A stretch of 64,000 nt of DNA. It comes from Carnobacterium jeotgali MS3 (GTDB taxonomy: Bacteria; Bacillota; Bacilli; Lactobacillales; Carnobacteriaceae). The stretch lies in the NCBI RefSeq assembly GCF_000745125.1, contig NZ_JQNF01000005.1, forward strand, positions 434,001 to 498,000, read 5' to 3'. Position numbers and translations under genes: made by a program. The notes under the pieces were generated by a model. It made no database searches and was not told the origin of the DNA. It worked only from the letters and a program-made list of their open reading frames with translations. This document shows positions 56,361-64,000 of this stretch, piece after piece; the stretch's first letter is position 1, and every line of letters begins with the position of its first letter.

Positions 56361-56837
56361 ATGAAAAAAGGAATACTCATCACTTCGGCAGTTGTCATGT
56401 CTGTTATTCTGGTGTTTTCGATTACCCTTTTGATGATCAGTCAAGATCCAATAAAAAAAGCAGAAAAAGAAACGGTTGCTATCGCGAAAGAAACAGCTGG
56501 ATTAGTAAAAACAACCGATTTTTATTGGTACAATCGAGATAAAACTTATTTTTCAGTTGCTGGATTGAATGAAGCAGATGAAGAAATACTGGTAATTGTT
56601 GCTAAAGACGGCGGAAAAACAATTGTTTTGAATCAAGATGAATTTATTACAGAACAACAAGCTAAAGAGTTAACCCGTGAAGACAAGGGAGCTGTCGATA
56701 TTCTTGAAGCTCGTATTGGGCTTGAAGGCGATACGCCAATCTGGGAAATTTCTTATAAACAAAAAAATGGCCGACTAGGTTATTATGTTTTAACTGCTAA
56801 ATCGGGCAAATGGGTGAGCGATATCGAAAATATTTAA
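56361..56837 (+). CDS. YpmB-like membrane-anchored protein
   Basis: A 158-residue protein with an N-terminal membrane anchor (about 5-27, GILITSAVVMSVILVFSITLLMI) and an extracytoplasmic domain containing two PepSY/DUF5590-like repeats (TDFYWYNRDKTYFSVAGLNEADEEILVIV; ILEARIGLEGDTPIWEISYKQKNGRLGYYVLTAKSGKWV). Bacillus YpmB lies in the same place before aspB-asnS; aspB is missing here. Function is unknown. The last base before asnS is 105 bases away. Confidence 0.8.
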   Translation: MKKGILITSAVVMSVILVFSITLLMISQDPIKKAEKETVAIAKETAGLVKTTDFYWYNRDKTYFSVAGLNEADEEILVIVAKDGGKTIVLNQDEFITEQQAKELTREDKGAVDILEARIGLEGDTPIWEISYKQKNGRLGYYVLTAKSGKWVSDIENI

Positions 56838-56942
56838 AGATTCTTGAAAAAGAACGTTATAGAGTCCTTTTTTCTTGTATAATAGTTAAGGCAGTAAAAA
56901 ATAAAGTGAATCATCAAAATTTATTTAAAGGAGTTTTAAACC

Positions 56943-58241
56943 GTGAATCATATTACAATTAAAGAATCCAAAAATCATGTTGGAGAAGAAGTAGAAATTG
57001 GAGCTTGGGTAGCTAACAAACGTTCAAGCGGAAAAATCGCATTTTTACAATTACGCGATGGTTCTGGTTTTTTCCAAGGAATCGTTGTAAAAAGCGAAGT
57101 TGAAGAGGAAGTATTTCAATTAGCTAAATCATTAAATCAAGAAACATCTATTTCATTAACAGGTATCATTCAAGAAGATAGCCGTTCGAAATTTGGTTAT
57201 GAAATAGCAGTGAAATCTATTAAAGTAATCGGAGAAAGTCAGGATTATCCAATCACTCCTAAAGAACATGGGACTGAATTCTTAATGGATCACCGTCATT
57301 TATGGTTACGTTCTTCTAAACAACATGCAATCATGCAAATTCGTAATGAAATTATTCGTGCTACTTATAATTTCTTCAATGAAGAAGGCTTCATTAAAGT
57401 TGATCCGCCCATCTTAACAGCAAGCGCTGCAGAAGATTCAACAGAATTATTCCATACACAATATTTTGATCAAGAAGCTTTCCTTTCACAAAGTGGTCAA
57501 TTATACATGGAAGCAGCAGCAATGGCATTTGGAAAAGTCTTTTCTTTTGGTCCTACTTTTAGAGCTGAAAAATCAAAAACTCGTCGTCACTTAATTGAAT
57601 TTTGGATGATTGAGCCAGAAATGGCATTCATGGATCACGAACAAAGTTTAGAAGTACAAGAAAAATATGTGGCTTACATTATTCAAAGTGTTCTAGATAA
57701 CTGTGATGATGCTTTAGATGTTGTAGGACGCGATAAAGAATTACTTAAAAAATATACTGAATTGCCATATCCTAGAATTTCTTATGACGATGCAGTTAAA
57801 TTATTAAATGATAATGGATTTGATGATATTACTTGGGGAGATGACTTTGGATCACCTCATGAAACGTTTATTGCGACTCAGTATGACAAACCTGTCTTTA
57901 TTTTAAATTACCCTAAAGCAATAAAAGCATTTTATATGAAACCTCATCCAGACCGTGATGATGTTGTATTATGTGCAGATTTAATTGCTCCTGAAGGTTA
58001 TGGAGAAGTTATCGGTGGAAGTGAACGTGAAGTCGATTTTGATGCTTTGTCACAACGGATTAAAGAGTTTGGCTTAACAGAAGAAGATTACGCTTGGTAC
58101 ATGGATTTACGTAAATATGGTAGTGTTCCTCATTCAGGTTTTGGTTTAGGCTTAGAGCGGACTGTAACTTGGATTTGTGGGACAGAACATATCCGTGAAT
58201 CAATACCATTCCCACGCTTATTAAATCGTATTTATCCATAA
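56943..58241 (+). CDS. asnS: Asparaginyl-tRNA synthetase
   Basis: Class IIb synthetase that charges tRNA-Asn. The 432-residue protein has an N-terminal OB anticodon-binding fold (about 15-105), then motif 2 [24 protein letters not shown] (about 205-228) and motif 3 [15 protein letters not shown] (about 398-412). [12 protein letters not shown] and [12 protein letters not shown] separate AsnRS from AspRS. GTG start after AAAGGAG. No T-box leader is visible upstream. A terminator follows. Confidence 0.96.
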   Translation: MNHITIKESKNHVGEEVEIGAWVANKRSSGKIAFLQLRDGSGFFQGIVVKSEVEEEVFQLAKSLNQETSISLTGIIQEDSRSKFGYEIAVKSIKVIGESQDYPITPKEHGTEFLMDHRHLWLRSSKQHAIMQIRNEIIRATYNFFNEEGFIKVDPPILTASAAEDSTELFHTQYFDQEAFLSQSGQLYMEAAAMAFGKVFSFGPTFRAEKSKTRRHLIEFWMIEPEMAFMDHEQSLEVQEKYVAYIIQSVLDNCDDALDVVGRDKELLKKYTELPYPRISYDDAVKLLNDNGFDDITWGDDFGSPHETFIATQYDKPVFILNYPKAIKAFYMKPHPDRDDVVLCADLIAPEGYGEVIGGSEREVDFDALSQRIKEFGLTEEDYAWYMDLRKYGSVPHSGFGLGLERTVTWICGTEHIRESIPFPRLLNRIYP

Positions 58242-58252
58242 AAAAGCTAGTG

Positions 58253-58288
58253 CAGCAACTTGAGTTTCTTAAGTTGCTGTTTTTTTTA
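58253..58288 (+). terminator. Terminator between asnS and dnaD
   Basis: CAGCAACTT and AAGTTGCTG form a 9-bp stem (extendable) followed by eight T residues. Confidence 0.85.
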
Positions 58289-58346
58289 ATCGTATTAGAA
58301 AAGAAGCTCCATCTTTTATATGAAGACAGCAAGGAGGACACAAATA

Positions 58347-59063
58347 ATGAACAATCATCTTTTACAAAAATGGCTCAAAGCGGGAAATACGACTGTTTCA
58401 AATGTGTTATTGACTCATTTTAAAGAAGTGGGCTTAACTAATGAGCAATTGATTCTAATTTTACAATTAAAATCTTTTATTGATGCTGGAAATGATTTTC
58501 CAGATACAGAAATCATCTCAAGACGGATGCAGATTTCATCTGCGGAGGTCTTCCAAATGATACATGGACTAATCAATAAAAAATTGATTGCTATTGAAAC
58601 AGAAAAAAATAATGATGGAAAAACACGTGATAGTTATCGATTGGATTTGTTGTGGGATCGTTTGGCATTAGTTATTTCGCAACAAGAAAACCAACAGCGT
58701 GTTGAGAAACAACATTTATCTGAACAAGAATTATTTCAATTATTTGAATCTGAGTTTGGCAGACCGTTATCGCCAATCGAAATGCAAACGATTGGGATGT
58801 GGTTAGATGATGATCATTATGCGGTTGAATTAATTGAATTAGCATTAAGAGAAGCTGTGTTGAGTCAAGTTTATAATTTGAAATATGTTGACCGTATCTT
58901 GCTGAATTGGGAAAGAAAAAATATTCGAACGAAAGATCAAGTGGATAAAGAAGCAACTCGTCGTAGGCAAGGAAACTCCAAGACGAATACTTATTCAGTA
59001 TCTAAAGAACCAACAACAAAAGTGCCATTGCACAATTGGTTGAACAATAATGATAATCCTTAA
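58347..59063 (+). CDS. dnaD: Primosomal protein DnaD
   Basis: Acts with DnaA/DnaB and DnaI in loading the replicative helicase at origins and stalled forks in Firmicutes. The 238-residue protein has the N-terminal winged helix (LQKWLKAGNTTVSNVLLTHFKEVGLTNEQLILILQL) and the C-terminal DnaB_2 domain with FGRPLSPIEMQTIGMWLDDDHYAVELIELAL and the YVDRILLNWERKNI tail. ATG at 58347 follows AAGGAGGAC; the ATG at 58320 lies before that site. nth follows 14 bases later. Confidence 0.95.
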   Translation: MNNHLLQKWLKAGNTTVSNVLLTHFKEVGLTNEQLILILQLKSFIDAGNDFPDTEIISRRMQISSAEVFQMIHGLINKKLIAIETEKNNDGKTRDSYRLDLLWDRLALVISQQENQQRVEKQHLSEQELFQLFESEFGRPLSPIEMQTIGMWLDDDHYAVELIELALREAVLSQVYNLKYVDRILLNWERKNIRTKDQVDKEATRRRQGNSKTNTYSVSKEPTTKVPLHNWLNNNDNP

Positions 59064-59077
59064 CGAGGAGGAGAGTT

Positions 59078-59716
59078 ATGCTGTCTAAAAAACGAACTAT
59101 TCAGATGATTGAAGCAATGGGCGAGTTATTTCCTCATGCAGCATGCGAATTAACTCATAAGAATGCTTTTGAATTATTGATTGCCGTTATGTTAAGTGCT
59201 CAAACGACAGATGTCGCGGTCAATAAGATTACGCCAGCACTTTTTGAGAAATATCCTACACCTGAAGCATTTCTAGCTGCACCAGTAGAAGACATTATGG
59301 AACGATTGAAAACGATTGGCTTATACCGCAATAAAGCAAAATTTATTAAAGGTTGTTGTCAAAAGTTAATTACTGACTTTAATGGCAAAGTTCCGTGTAA
59401 TCGAATGGACTTAGAATCTTTACCAGGAGTGGGTAGAAAAACAGCAAATGTTGTCTTAAGCGTGGCATTTAATGTGCCTGCCATCGCTGTTGATACCCAT
59501 GTTGAACGTGTAACCAAAAGATTAGGTATTTGTCCGCCTAATGCTACTGTTCGCGAAGTAGAAGAGATATTGATGAAGCAGTTGCCTGAAAATAAGTGGA
59601 GTGTTGCTCATCACAGACTAATCTTTTTCGGACGTTATCAGTGCATAGCAAGAAATCACGACCATACTATTTGTCTTCAGCTGTTACAAGAGAATAGCGC
59701 GATAAAAGCGCAATAA
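59078..59716 (+). CDS. nth: Endonuclease III (Nth) with an incomplete Fe-S cysteine set
   Basis: Bifunctional DNA glycosylase/AP lyase for oxidised pyrimidines. The 212-residue protein has LPGVGRKTANVVLSVAF (helix-hairpin-helix with catalytic Lys) and AVDTHVERVTKRLGI with the catalytic Asp, so it should be active. The C-terminal cluster motif, normally Cys-X6-Cys-X2-Cys-X5-Cys, reads C189, H196, C199, E205 at the same spacing. Two ligands are therefore replaced, and a normal [4Fe-4S] cluster is unlikely. It is co-transcribed with dnaD. The ribosome site is GAGGAGGAG. Confidence 0.93.
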   Translation: MLSKKRTIQMIEAMGELFPHAACELTHKNAFELLIAVMLSAQTTDVAVNKITPALFEKYPTPEAFLAAPVEDIMERLKTIGLYRNKAKFIKGCCQKLITDFNGKVPCNRMDLESLPGVGRKTANVVLSVAFNVPAIAVDTHVERVTKRLGICPPNATVREVEEILMKQLPENKWSVAHHRLIFFGRYQCIARNHDHTICLQLLQENSAIKAQ

Positions 59717-59761
59717 AAAAAGATGCAATGTATCTCTGACGATACGTTGCATCTTTTTTTA
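59714..59761. terminator. Bidirectional terminator between nth and ponA
   Basis: AAAAAAAGATGCAATGTATC and GATACGTTGCATCTTTTTTT, one G-U, 6-base loop. Confidence 0.9.
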
Positions 59762-59794
59762 TAGTTAAGGGTTGATTAACGAATAGAAATCTTT

Positions 59795-62392
59795 TTACTC
59801 TGCTGGAGCCGAGCTTGAAGGTTTCAAATCTGGGGCAACAGAACTACTACTTGCTGCAGAACTGCTGCTCGATGAGCTGCTACTTGGAGCCGAACTTGAA
59901 GGTTGTGATTCTGGAGCAGCAGAACTACTACTTGCTGGAGCCGAGCTGCTGCTTGACGAGCTATCTGGGCTTTCTTCTTCCTCAGGTTGTTCCTCTTCTT
60001 TTTTAGGTGGAATCAGAAAACTTGTGGAAGCGGCAGGACCAGTTTTATCGCCAGCTTGGACAGCTAACGTAATTGGAAGCTCACCTGGAGTTGGGCTTTG
60101 TACAATATAAGAAAGGTCATTTGTTGAATAAGATTCAGAACCTACTGTTAGAACGTAAGAGATACCTTCTTGTGAATAGGCGTTCCATTTAATAGACAAA
60201 GCATCAGTCTCTTCGTTATAAGTAGCTGTTAGACCACTTGGAGCTTCTAATGTGATTTCTTCCTCTTTACTTTCTTCTTTTTCAGGCTTCTTGGCTGCTA
60301 CAGTAGTGGGTTCTGTTCCTTTAACGAATAATTCAGTAGTGATGTCGCTGGATGGGGTATCAGGACCAGCAAGTTTTGCAGGCTTCGAACCTTTTTCAAC
60401 AGCAACTTCTACAACTGATTTTGGTTTTGTCCAATCGCTTGATTCAACAGATTGTGAAACATAGGACATTAGCGCTTGGTAAATTTGTTGAGGCAGTAAA
60501 CGTTCGCTGCCTTCATTGTCTATTGAGTCAAAAAAGTCATCATGTCCAACCCAAACGGAGAGAGCATAATTTGTTGTATAGCCGGTATACCATTTGTCAG
60601 GTACGCCGTTTTTTTGAATGTTGTGTTTGATTTTATCTTTTTCCTCATAGTTGGTTGTACCTGTTTTACCTGCTTGAGGAATACCGTTTAATCCGACTCT
60701 AGAAGAATTGTTTGAGGCAACATCTTTCAGCATATCCGTAATCATATAAGCAGTAGATTCTTCCATAGCTTTAGCTGATTCAGGTTTCAAATTGATTTCT
60801 TCGCCATCTTCTAAGACGATTTTTGAAACAGTATATGGTTCAGTATAGGTTCCACCATTTGCAAATGCAGCATAAGCACCTGATAAAGCAACAGGAGTGA
60901 TATTTCCAGTAAATCCATTGGATTCAACTAGTCCCTTTGAACCAGGATTTAATGTTTTGGGATCAATCCCTAGGTTTGTTAAAAATTCAGACACTTGTTC
61001 TCTAGGCACGTCTTCGTAAATTTTAGTAGTAGGGACGTTCCGTGAATCAACTAATCCTCTACGTAAGCTGATTTGACCTTCGTATCTGTTATCATAATTG
61101 TTGATAGGTGTCCCATCTTTAAAGGTGTAAGGTTCATCAACGACTTGTTCATAGGTAGAGTAATTTAAATACTCGATTGCTGGACCATACGCCGTTAAAG
61201 GTTTGATGTTTGATCCGACACTTCGGTTTAACTCCGTAGCGTAGTTTGTTCCTAATTGGACTTCTTGGTCACGCGCGCCGCCCAAAGCTTTCAGTTGTCC
61301 TGTATTCACATCAACTAAAGAAATTCCAGTTTGGATTTTTTCGTCTTCAATAGAGACATATTCATCGGTATTGACGATATCATATAAACGTTGTTGAGCA
61401 TCCATATCTAAATTAGTATAGATGGTCAAGCCTGATGTGTAGGGGTCTAAATTAGTTTTTCTCTCCACTTCAGCCAAAACTTCTTTGACATAAGGATCAA
61501 AAACGAGACTGTTTGTTTCTTCATCAGAATGGTCGACTAAACCTTCTGAAATATCGACTGCTTTAGCCTCTTGAGCTTCAGAAGCAGTAATTGCACCATT
61601 CTCAACCATCATGTCTAAAACTAAATTACGGCGTTTTGTCGCATCATTTGGATTCGTATTTGGGTTATAGGCGTTAGGGGCTTGCGGCATTCCAGCAAGC
61701 AAAGCAGCTTCTGGTAATGTCAATTCAGCTAGTGGTTTACCAAAGTAATAGTCACTGGCCGTTCCCATTCCGTATTGATTAGCAGACATATAGACTTTAT
61801 TAATATAAAAAGTTAAAATTTGTTCTTTTGAATACTTTTGTTCTAATTTAATAGATAACCAAGCTTCTTGTGCTTTTCGTTTTAACGTTTGGTCTTCAGA
61901 TCCAGTAGAGAAAACCGAAAGTTTAATTAACTGCTGAGTAATGGTACTTCCACCTTCAGAAGCAAAACCATCTGTAACGTTCGCGACAACTGCACCGGCA
62001 ATCCGAATAGGGTCAATCCCGATGTGAGTATAAAAACGTTGATCCTCAATCGCAATGATTGCATCTTTCAGAACTTGAGGAACATCATTCTCAGAAACAA
62101 GTTCTCGGTCTTCACTAGATAGGCTTAAAAATTCGTTTCCTTTCGAATCTATTAGTGTTGAAGAAACAGTATCAATTAAATCGTTCTCTGTTACGTCAGG
62201 TGCCGATGAAACGTAATAGGCAAATAATCCCATACCGCCAATTAATACTGCTGCTATTAAAATGATCATTCCAACAAGAATCTTTTTCCAAAGGGAAGAA
62301 GAGGATTTCTTATTTTTTTTACCTTTTTTTGAACGTTTTGCTTTTTGAGTTTGTTTTTTTGAAACACGGGACATTTCTTTTTTTTCTGGCAT
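59795..62392 (-). CDS. ponA: Class A penicillin-binding protein PBP1A
   Basis: Bifunctional peptidoglycan synthase. About 865 residues: a basic cytoplasmic N-terminus, a membrane helix (about 37-60), the glycosyltransferase (EDQRFYTHIGID, EGGSTITQQLIK), and the transpeptidase with SNIK (SxxK), SRN and KTGTTN. A fibronectin type III-like domain (about 715-800) and a long Ser/Ala/Pro-rich tail follow. ATG at 62392 is used; a TTG two codons earlier (62398) lies closer to AAGGAG and is a real alternative. recU is upstream on the same strand, 75 bases away: the conserved recU-ponA operon. Confidence 0.95.
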   Translation of the reverse strand: MPEKKEMSRVSKKQTQKAKRSKKGKKNKKSSSSLWKKILVGMIILIAAVLIGGMGLFAYYVSSAPDVTENDLIDTVSSTLIDSKGNEFLSLSSEDRELVSENDVPQVLKDAIIAIEDQRFYTHIGIDPIRIAGAVVANVTDGFASEGGSTITQQLIKLSVFSTGSEDQTLKRKAQEAWLSIKLEQKYSKEQILTFYINKVYMSANQYGMGTASDYYFGKPLAELTLPEAALLAGMPQAPNAYNPNTNPNDATKRRNLVLDMMVENGAITASEAQEAKAVDISEGLVDHSDEETNSLVFDPYVKEVLAEVERKTNLDPYTSGLTIYTNLDMDAQQRLYDIVNTDEYVSIEDEKIQTGISLVDVNTGQLKALGGARDQEVQLGTNYATELNRSVGSNIKPLTAYGPAIEYLNYSTYEQVVDEPYTFKDGTPINNYDNRYEGQISLRRGLVDSRNVPTTKIYEDVPREQVSEFLTNLGIDPKTLNPGSKGLVESNGFTGNITPVALSGAYAAFANGGTYTEPYTVSKIVLEDGEEINLKPESAKAMEESTAYMITDMLKDVASNNSSRVGLNGIPQAGKTGTTNYEEKDKIKHNIQKNGVPDKWYTGYTTNYALSVWVGHDDFFDSIDNEGSERLLPQQIYQALMSYVSQSVESSDWTKPKSVVEVAVEKGSKPAKLAGPDTPSSDITTELFVKGTEPTTVAAKKPEKEESKEEEITLEAPSGLTATYNEETDALSIKWNAYSQEGISYVLTVGSESYSTNDLSYIVQSPTPGELPITLAVQAGDKTGPAASTSFLIPPKKEEEQPEEEESPDSSSSSSSAPASSSSAAPESQPSSSAPSSSSSSSSSAASSSSVAPDLKPSSSAPAE

Positions 62393-62435
62393 AGTCAAAT
62401 CTACTCCTTAATTCTCTTGTATGATAAAATTTCTA

Positions 62436-62453
62436 AATTAGTTAGAACTAATT
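62436..62453. repeat. 18-bp palindrome between recU and ponA
   Basis: AATTAGTT-AG-AACTAATT is a perfect inverted repeat between the recU stop and ponA start. There is no T run. It may be an operator, a weak hairpin, or chance in AT-rich DNA. Confidence 0.45.
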
Positions 62454-62467
62454 AAACAAAACCAGTA

Positions 62468-63097
62468 TCATATTGATTTATCTTTTTCCTTAGCAATTAA
62501 AAAATCCACGACTCTTAAATAAGGAATCCGCGGCGAGAGTTCATAATACATTTCATATCCGTTCTTTTCAAGTTCTTTTAGAGGAATTGATTTTCTCCCA
62601 TCTAGTTGTTGCTTATTCCAATACTCAAGTAAATGCTTTGCTTCTAAGAGAAAAAGACGCTCACTTGCAGAAAAACGCATGATCACAAAACAAATAGCTT
62701 GTTGTTTTATGCATTGTTGCATATGAATAATCTGGTGTTCATGGAAATTTTTTAATGGAAAGGAAAGTTTGTTCTTTGTTTCTTTAGCCTCGAAGTCCAA
62801 ATAATAACCTTGGTAAACGCCATTATAATCTGTTGTAGAGGCATGCCTGAAGTAAGCTTCTTTGATAACGGCTGCGCTTCTTTTAGGGTAATCCACTTTG
62901 ACAATCTGAACAGGTGTGGGCTTTTTATGGATAACGGCGTCTCCTTTTGCTAAATAATATTGATTACTTGCATTCAAGTCATCTTCTAAGGACATGCCTC
63001 GTTTACTAAATGAAGTTAACTGATTGTTTAGTTGCTTTTTTGGTAAAGATTTGTCACTATGAATATAGGTTTTACCATTAGGATATCGAATAGCCAA
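62468..63097 (-). CDS. recU: Holliday junction resolvase RecU
   Basis: A 209-residue homodimeric endonuclease that cuts Holliday junctions in Firmicutes. Family hallmarks: N-terminal basic arm, GMSLEDDLNASNQYYLAKGDAVIHKKPTPVQIVKVDYP, then STTDYNGVYQGYYLDFEAKETKN with the metal-binding Asp/Glu-x-Lys, and FPLKNFHEHQIIHM. It begins MAIRYPNGK. It is divergent from ypsA with 71 bases between, so both promoters share a short region. Confidence 0.95.
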   Translation of the reverse strand: MAIRYPNGKTYIHSDKSLPKKQLNNQLTSFSKRGMSLEDDLNASNQYYLAKGDAVIHKKPTPVQIVKVDYPKRSAAVIKEAYFRHASTTDYNGVYQGYYLDFEAKETKNKLSFPLKNFHEHQIIHMQQCIKQQAICFVIMRFSASERLFLLEAKHLLEYWNKQQLDGRKSIPLKELEKNGYEMYYELSPRIPYLRVVDFLIAKEKDKSI

Positions 63098-63160
63098 TTG
63101 AAATCACACTCCTGAATTGTATTATATCAAATAAAGACCTTTAAAGAAAAGGAGAATCAA

Positions 63161-63172
63161 ATGAGTTTATGA
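63161..63172 (+). other. Three-codon ORF overlapping the ypsA start
   Basis: ATG-AGT-TTA-TGA begins seven bases after AAGGAG, the best ribosome site in the area, and its stop overlaps the ypsA ATG in an ATGA arrangement. The ypsA ATG itself is 15 bases from that site, too far for direct initiation. Translational coupling through this mini-ORF is possible. Confidence 0.4.
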
Positions 63173-63711
63173 GAAACTTATATATTAGCGGCTATCGGAC
63201 ATTTGAACTTGGCATATTTAAGGAAGATGATCCAAAAATAGCGGTCATAAAAAAATGCTTGAAACAAGAAATTAGTTCATTTATTGAAGACGGAGTCGAG
63301 TGGATAATAACCAGTGCTCAGTTTGGCACAGAGCAATGGGCAGTCGAAGTTGTTGATGAACTAAAAAAAGAATACCCAGCTGTCAAAGTAGCTGTTATTC
63401 TTCCTTTTTTAGAATTTGGATCAAATTGGAATGAAAAAAATCAAAGCAAACTATCTTCTATAAAAAAACTAGCTGATTATGTTGAATCAACGTCCCATAA
63501 AACGTACCAAGATCCCTCACAATTAAAAAATCATCAAGCTTTTTTATTAGACCATTGTCAAGCAGCTTTGTTAGTGTACGATCCTGAGTTCGAAGGCAAA
63601 ACCAAGTTTGTCTACCAAGCCATAATAAAGAAACAAGAGACAAAGGAATTTGAGCTACGATTGATTGATGTAGATCAATTGCAAAATAGTAGTACCGAAG
63701 AATACTATTAA
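63169..63711 (+). CDS. ypsA: YpsA family protein (DUF1273, SLOG-like fold)
   Basis: A 180-residue cytoplasmic protein of the YpsA family. The N-terminus LYISGYRTFELGIFKEDDPKI and the central WIITSAQFGTEQWAVEVVDELKKEYPAVKVAVILPF match the Rossmann-like SLOG fold thought to bind nucleotide ligands. YpsA has been linked to cell division in Bacillus and Staphylococcus (known for relatives). It is next to gpsB, as in Bacillus. The start is decided by alignment with the family because the ribosome site is better placed for an overlapping mini-ORF. Confidence 0.9.
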   Translation: MRNLYISGYRTFELGIFKEDDPKIAVIKKCLKQEISSFIEDGVEWIITSAQFGTEQWAVEVVDELKKEYPAVKVAVILPFLEFGSNWNEKNQSKLSSIKKLADYVESTSHKTYQDPSQLKNHQAFLLDHCQAALLVYDPEFEGKTKFVYQAIIKKQETKEFELRLIDVDQLQNSSTEEYY

Positions 63712-63787
63712 TTCATTCGTTTTTCATCTCTTTTATTCGTGAAGCTGTAACATAATATAAAAATTAGTTTTTTTTTCTCATTATCTT

Positions 63788-63796
63788 TGGTATAAT
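63788..63796 (+). promoter_or_regulatory. Extended -10 promoter of gpsB
   Basis: TGGTATAAT: TGN plus perfect TATAAT (63791-63796), about 65 bases before gpsB. The -35 is only a T tract. Confidence 0.5.
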
Positions 63797-63861
63797 AAGA
63801 ATTATCGAAGAAACGAGTACAATGATTTGTTAGAAGATGAAGCAAACAAAGAGGTGTAAAC

Positions 63862-64000
63862 ATGGCAAATAGATCATTAACAACAAAAGATATTCTTCAA
63901 AAAGAATTTAAACAAAGTATGCGCGGGTATAACCCAGCTGAAGTAGATGAGTATCTTGATGAAGTGATTCGTGATTATGAATCATACAATAAAGAACTTA
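63862..64000 (+). CDS. gpsB: Cell division protein GpsB, N-terminal part (partial)
   Basis: The first 46 codons of a DivIVA-family protein, cut by the window edge. [42 protein letters not shown] contains the membrane-binding DivIVA/GpsB motif. GpsB coordinates PBP1 with septal and lateral wall growth, so its closeness to ponA is functionally apt. The ribosome site is AGAGGTG. The order ypsA-gpsB supports GpsB over DivIVA. Confidence 0.93.
   Translation, partial: MANRSLTTKDILQKEFKQSMRGYNPAEVDEYLDEVIRDYESYNKEL

Noticed and set aside
56838-56942. T-box leader before asnS
   Set aside because: The gap is only 105 bases and has no AGGGTGG-type T-box or specifier stem.

Overview
This window is a dense, AT-rich chromosomal segment of a low-GC Gram-positive bacterium of the order Lactobacillales. 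Gene content and order point to a Carnobacterium-like organism. The evidence is Firmicutes-type translation, secretion and division genes, a sugar PTS, YitT, CvfB and GpsB proteins, loss of sporulation and cytochrome c maturation genes, and a diaminopimelate route (dapB, lysA) that fits a meso-DAP cell wall. The genus is an inference. I found no rRNA, tRNA, CRISPR array, intact insertion sequence or prophage.

Layout. 0-12.3 kb: rnc(end)-smc-HAD phosphatase-ftsY, a PTS permease gene with a duplicated EIIB domain, then ylxM-ffh-rpsP-khpA-rimM-trmD-rplS, i.e. chromosome condensation, SRP targeting and ribosome biogenesis. 12.3-17.2 kb: a YbjN-like protein, an OsmC/Ohr peroxidase, yajQ, and a yitT-yitU-yitV-yitW block. 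17.3-27.9 kb: clpB behind a CtsR-type operator, a small membrane protein, dnaE, the glycolytic pair pfkA-pyk, and cvfB. 28-48.8 kb: xerD-deoB-pnp, lysA, ribT-scpA-scpB-rluB, resD-resE, an FMN riboswitch with ribU, ypbB-recQ-ypbE, cmk-rpsA-der-hup, and ypiA-ypiB. 48.8-64 kb: a second YitT protein (reverse), dapB-cca, a nitroreductase, an unrecognised protein, dinG-ypmB-asnS-dnaD-nth, ponA and recU (reverse), ypsA, and the start of gpsB.

From about 28 kb to the end, the order matches, from memory, a long Bacillus subtilis segment from which sporulation, respiration and some metabolic genes have been removed. Most genes read on the plus strand. The exceptions (yajQ, yitU, yjzD-like, second yitT, ponA-recU) are bounded by strong, often bidirectional terminators.

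No convincing new multi-gene system is present. The least ordinary items are: (1) tandem EIIB domains sharing an exact 89-bp tract, which suggests recent duplication or gene conversion; (2) an endonuclease III missing two of its four Fe-S cysteines, alongside a DinG with no Fe-S cysteines; (3) a decayed tyrosine-recombinase 3' end between hup and ypiA; (4) a possibly structured leader before dapB; (5) a 12-bp inverted repeat and a 16-codon arginine-rich ORF in front of dnaE; and (6) a 158-residue protein after the nitroreductase gene that I cannot assign.
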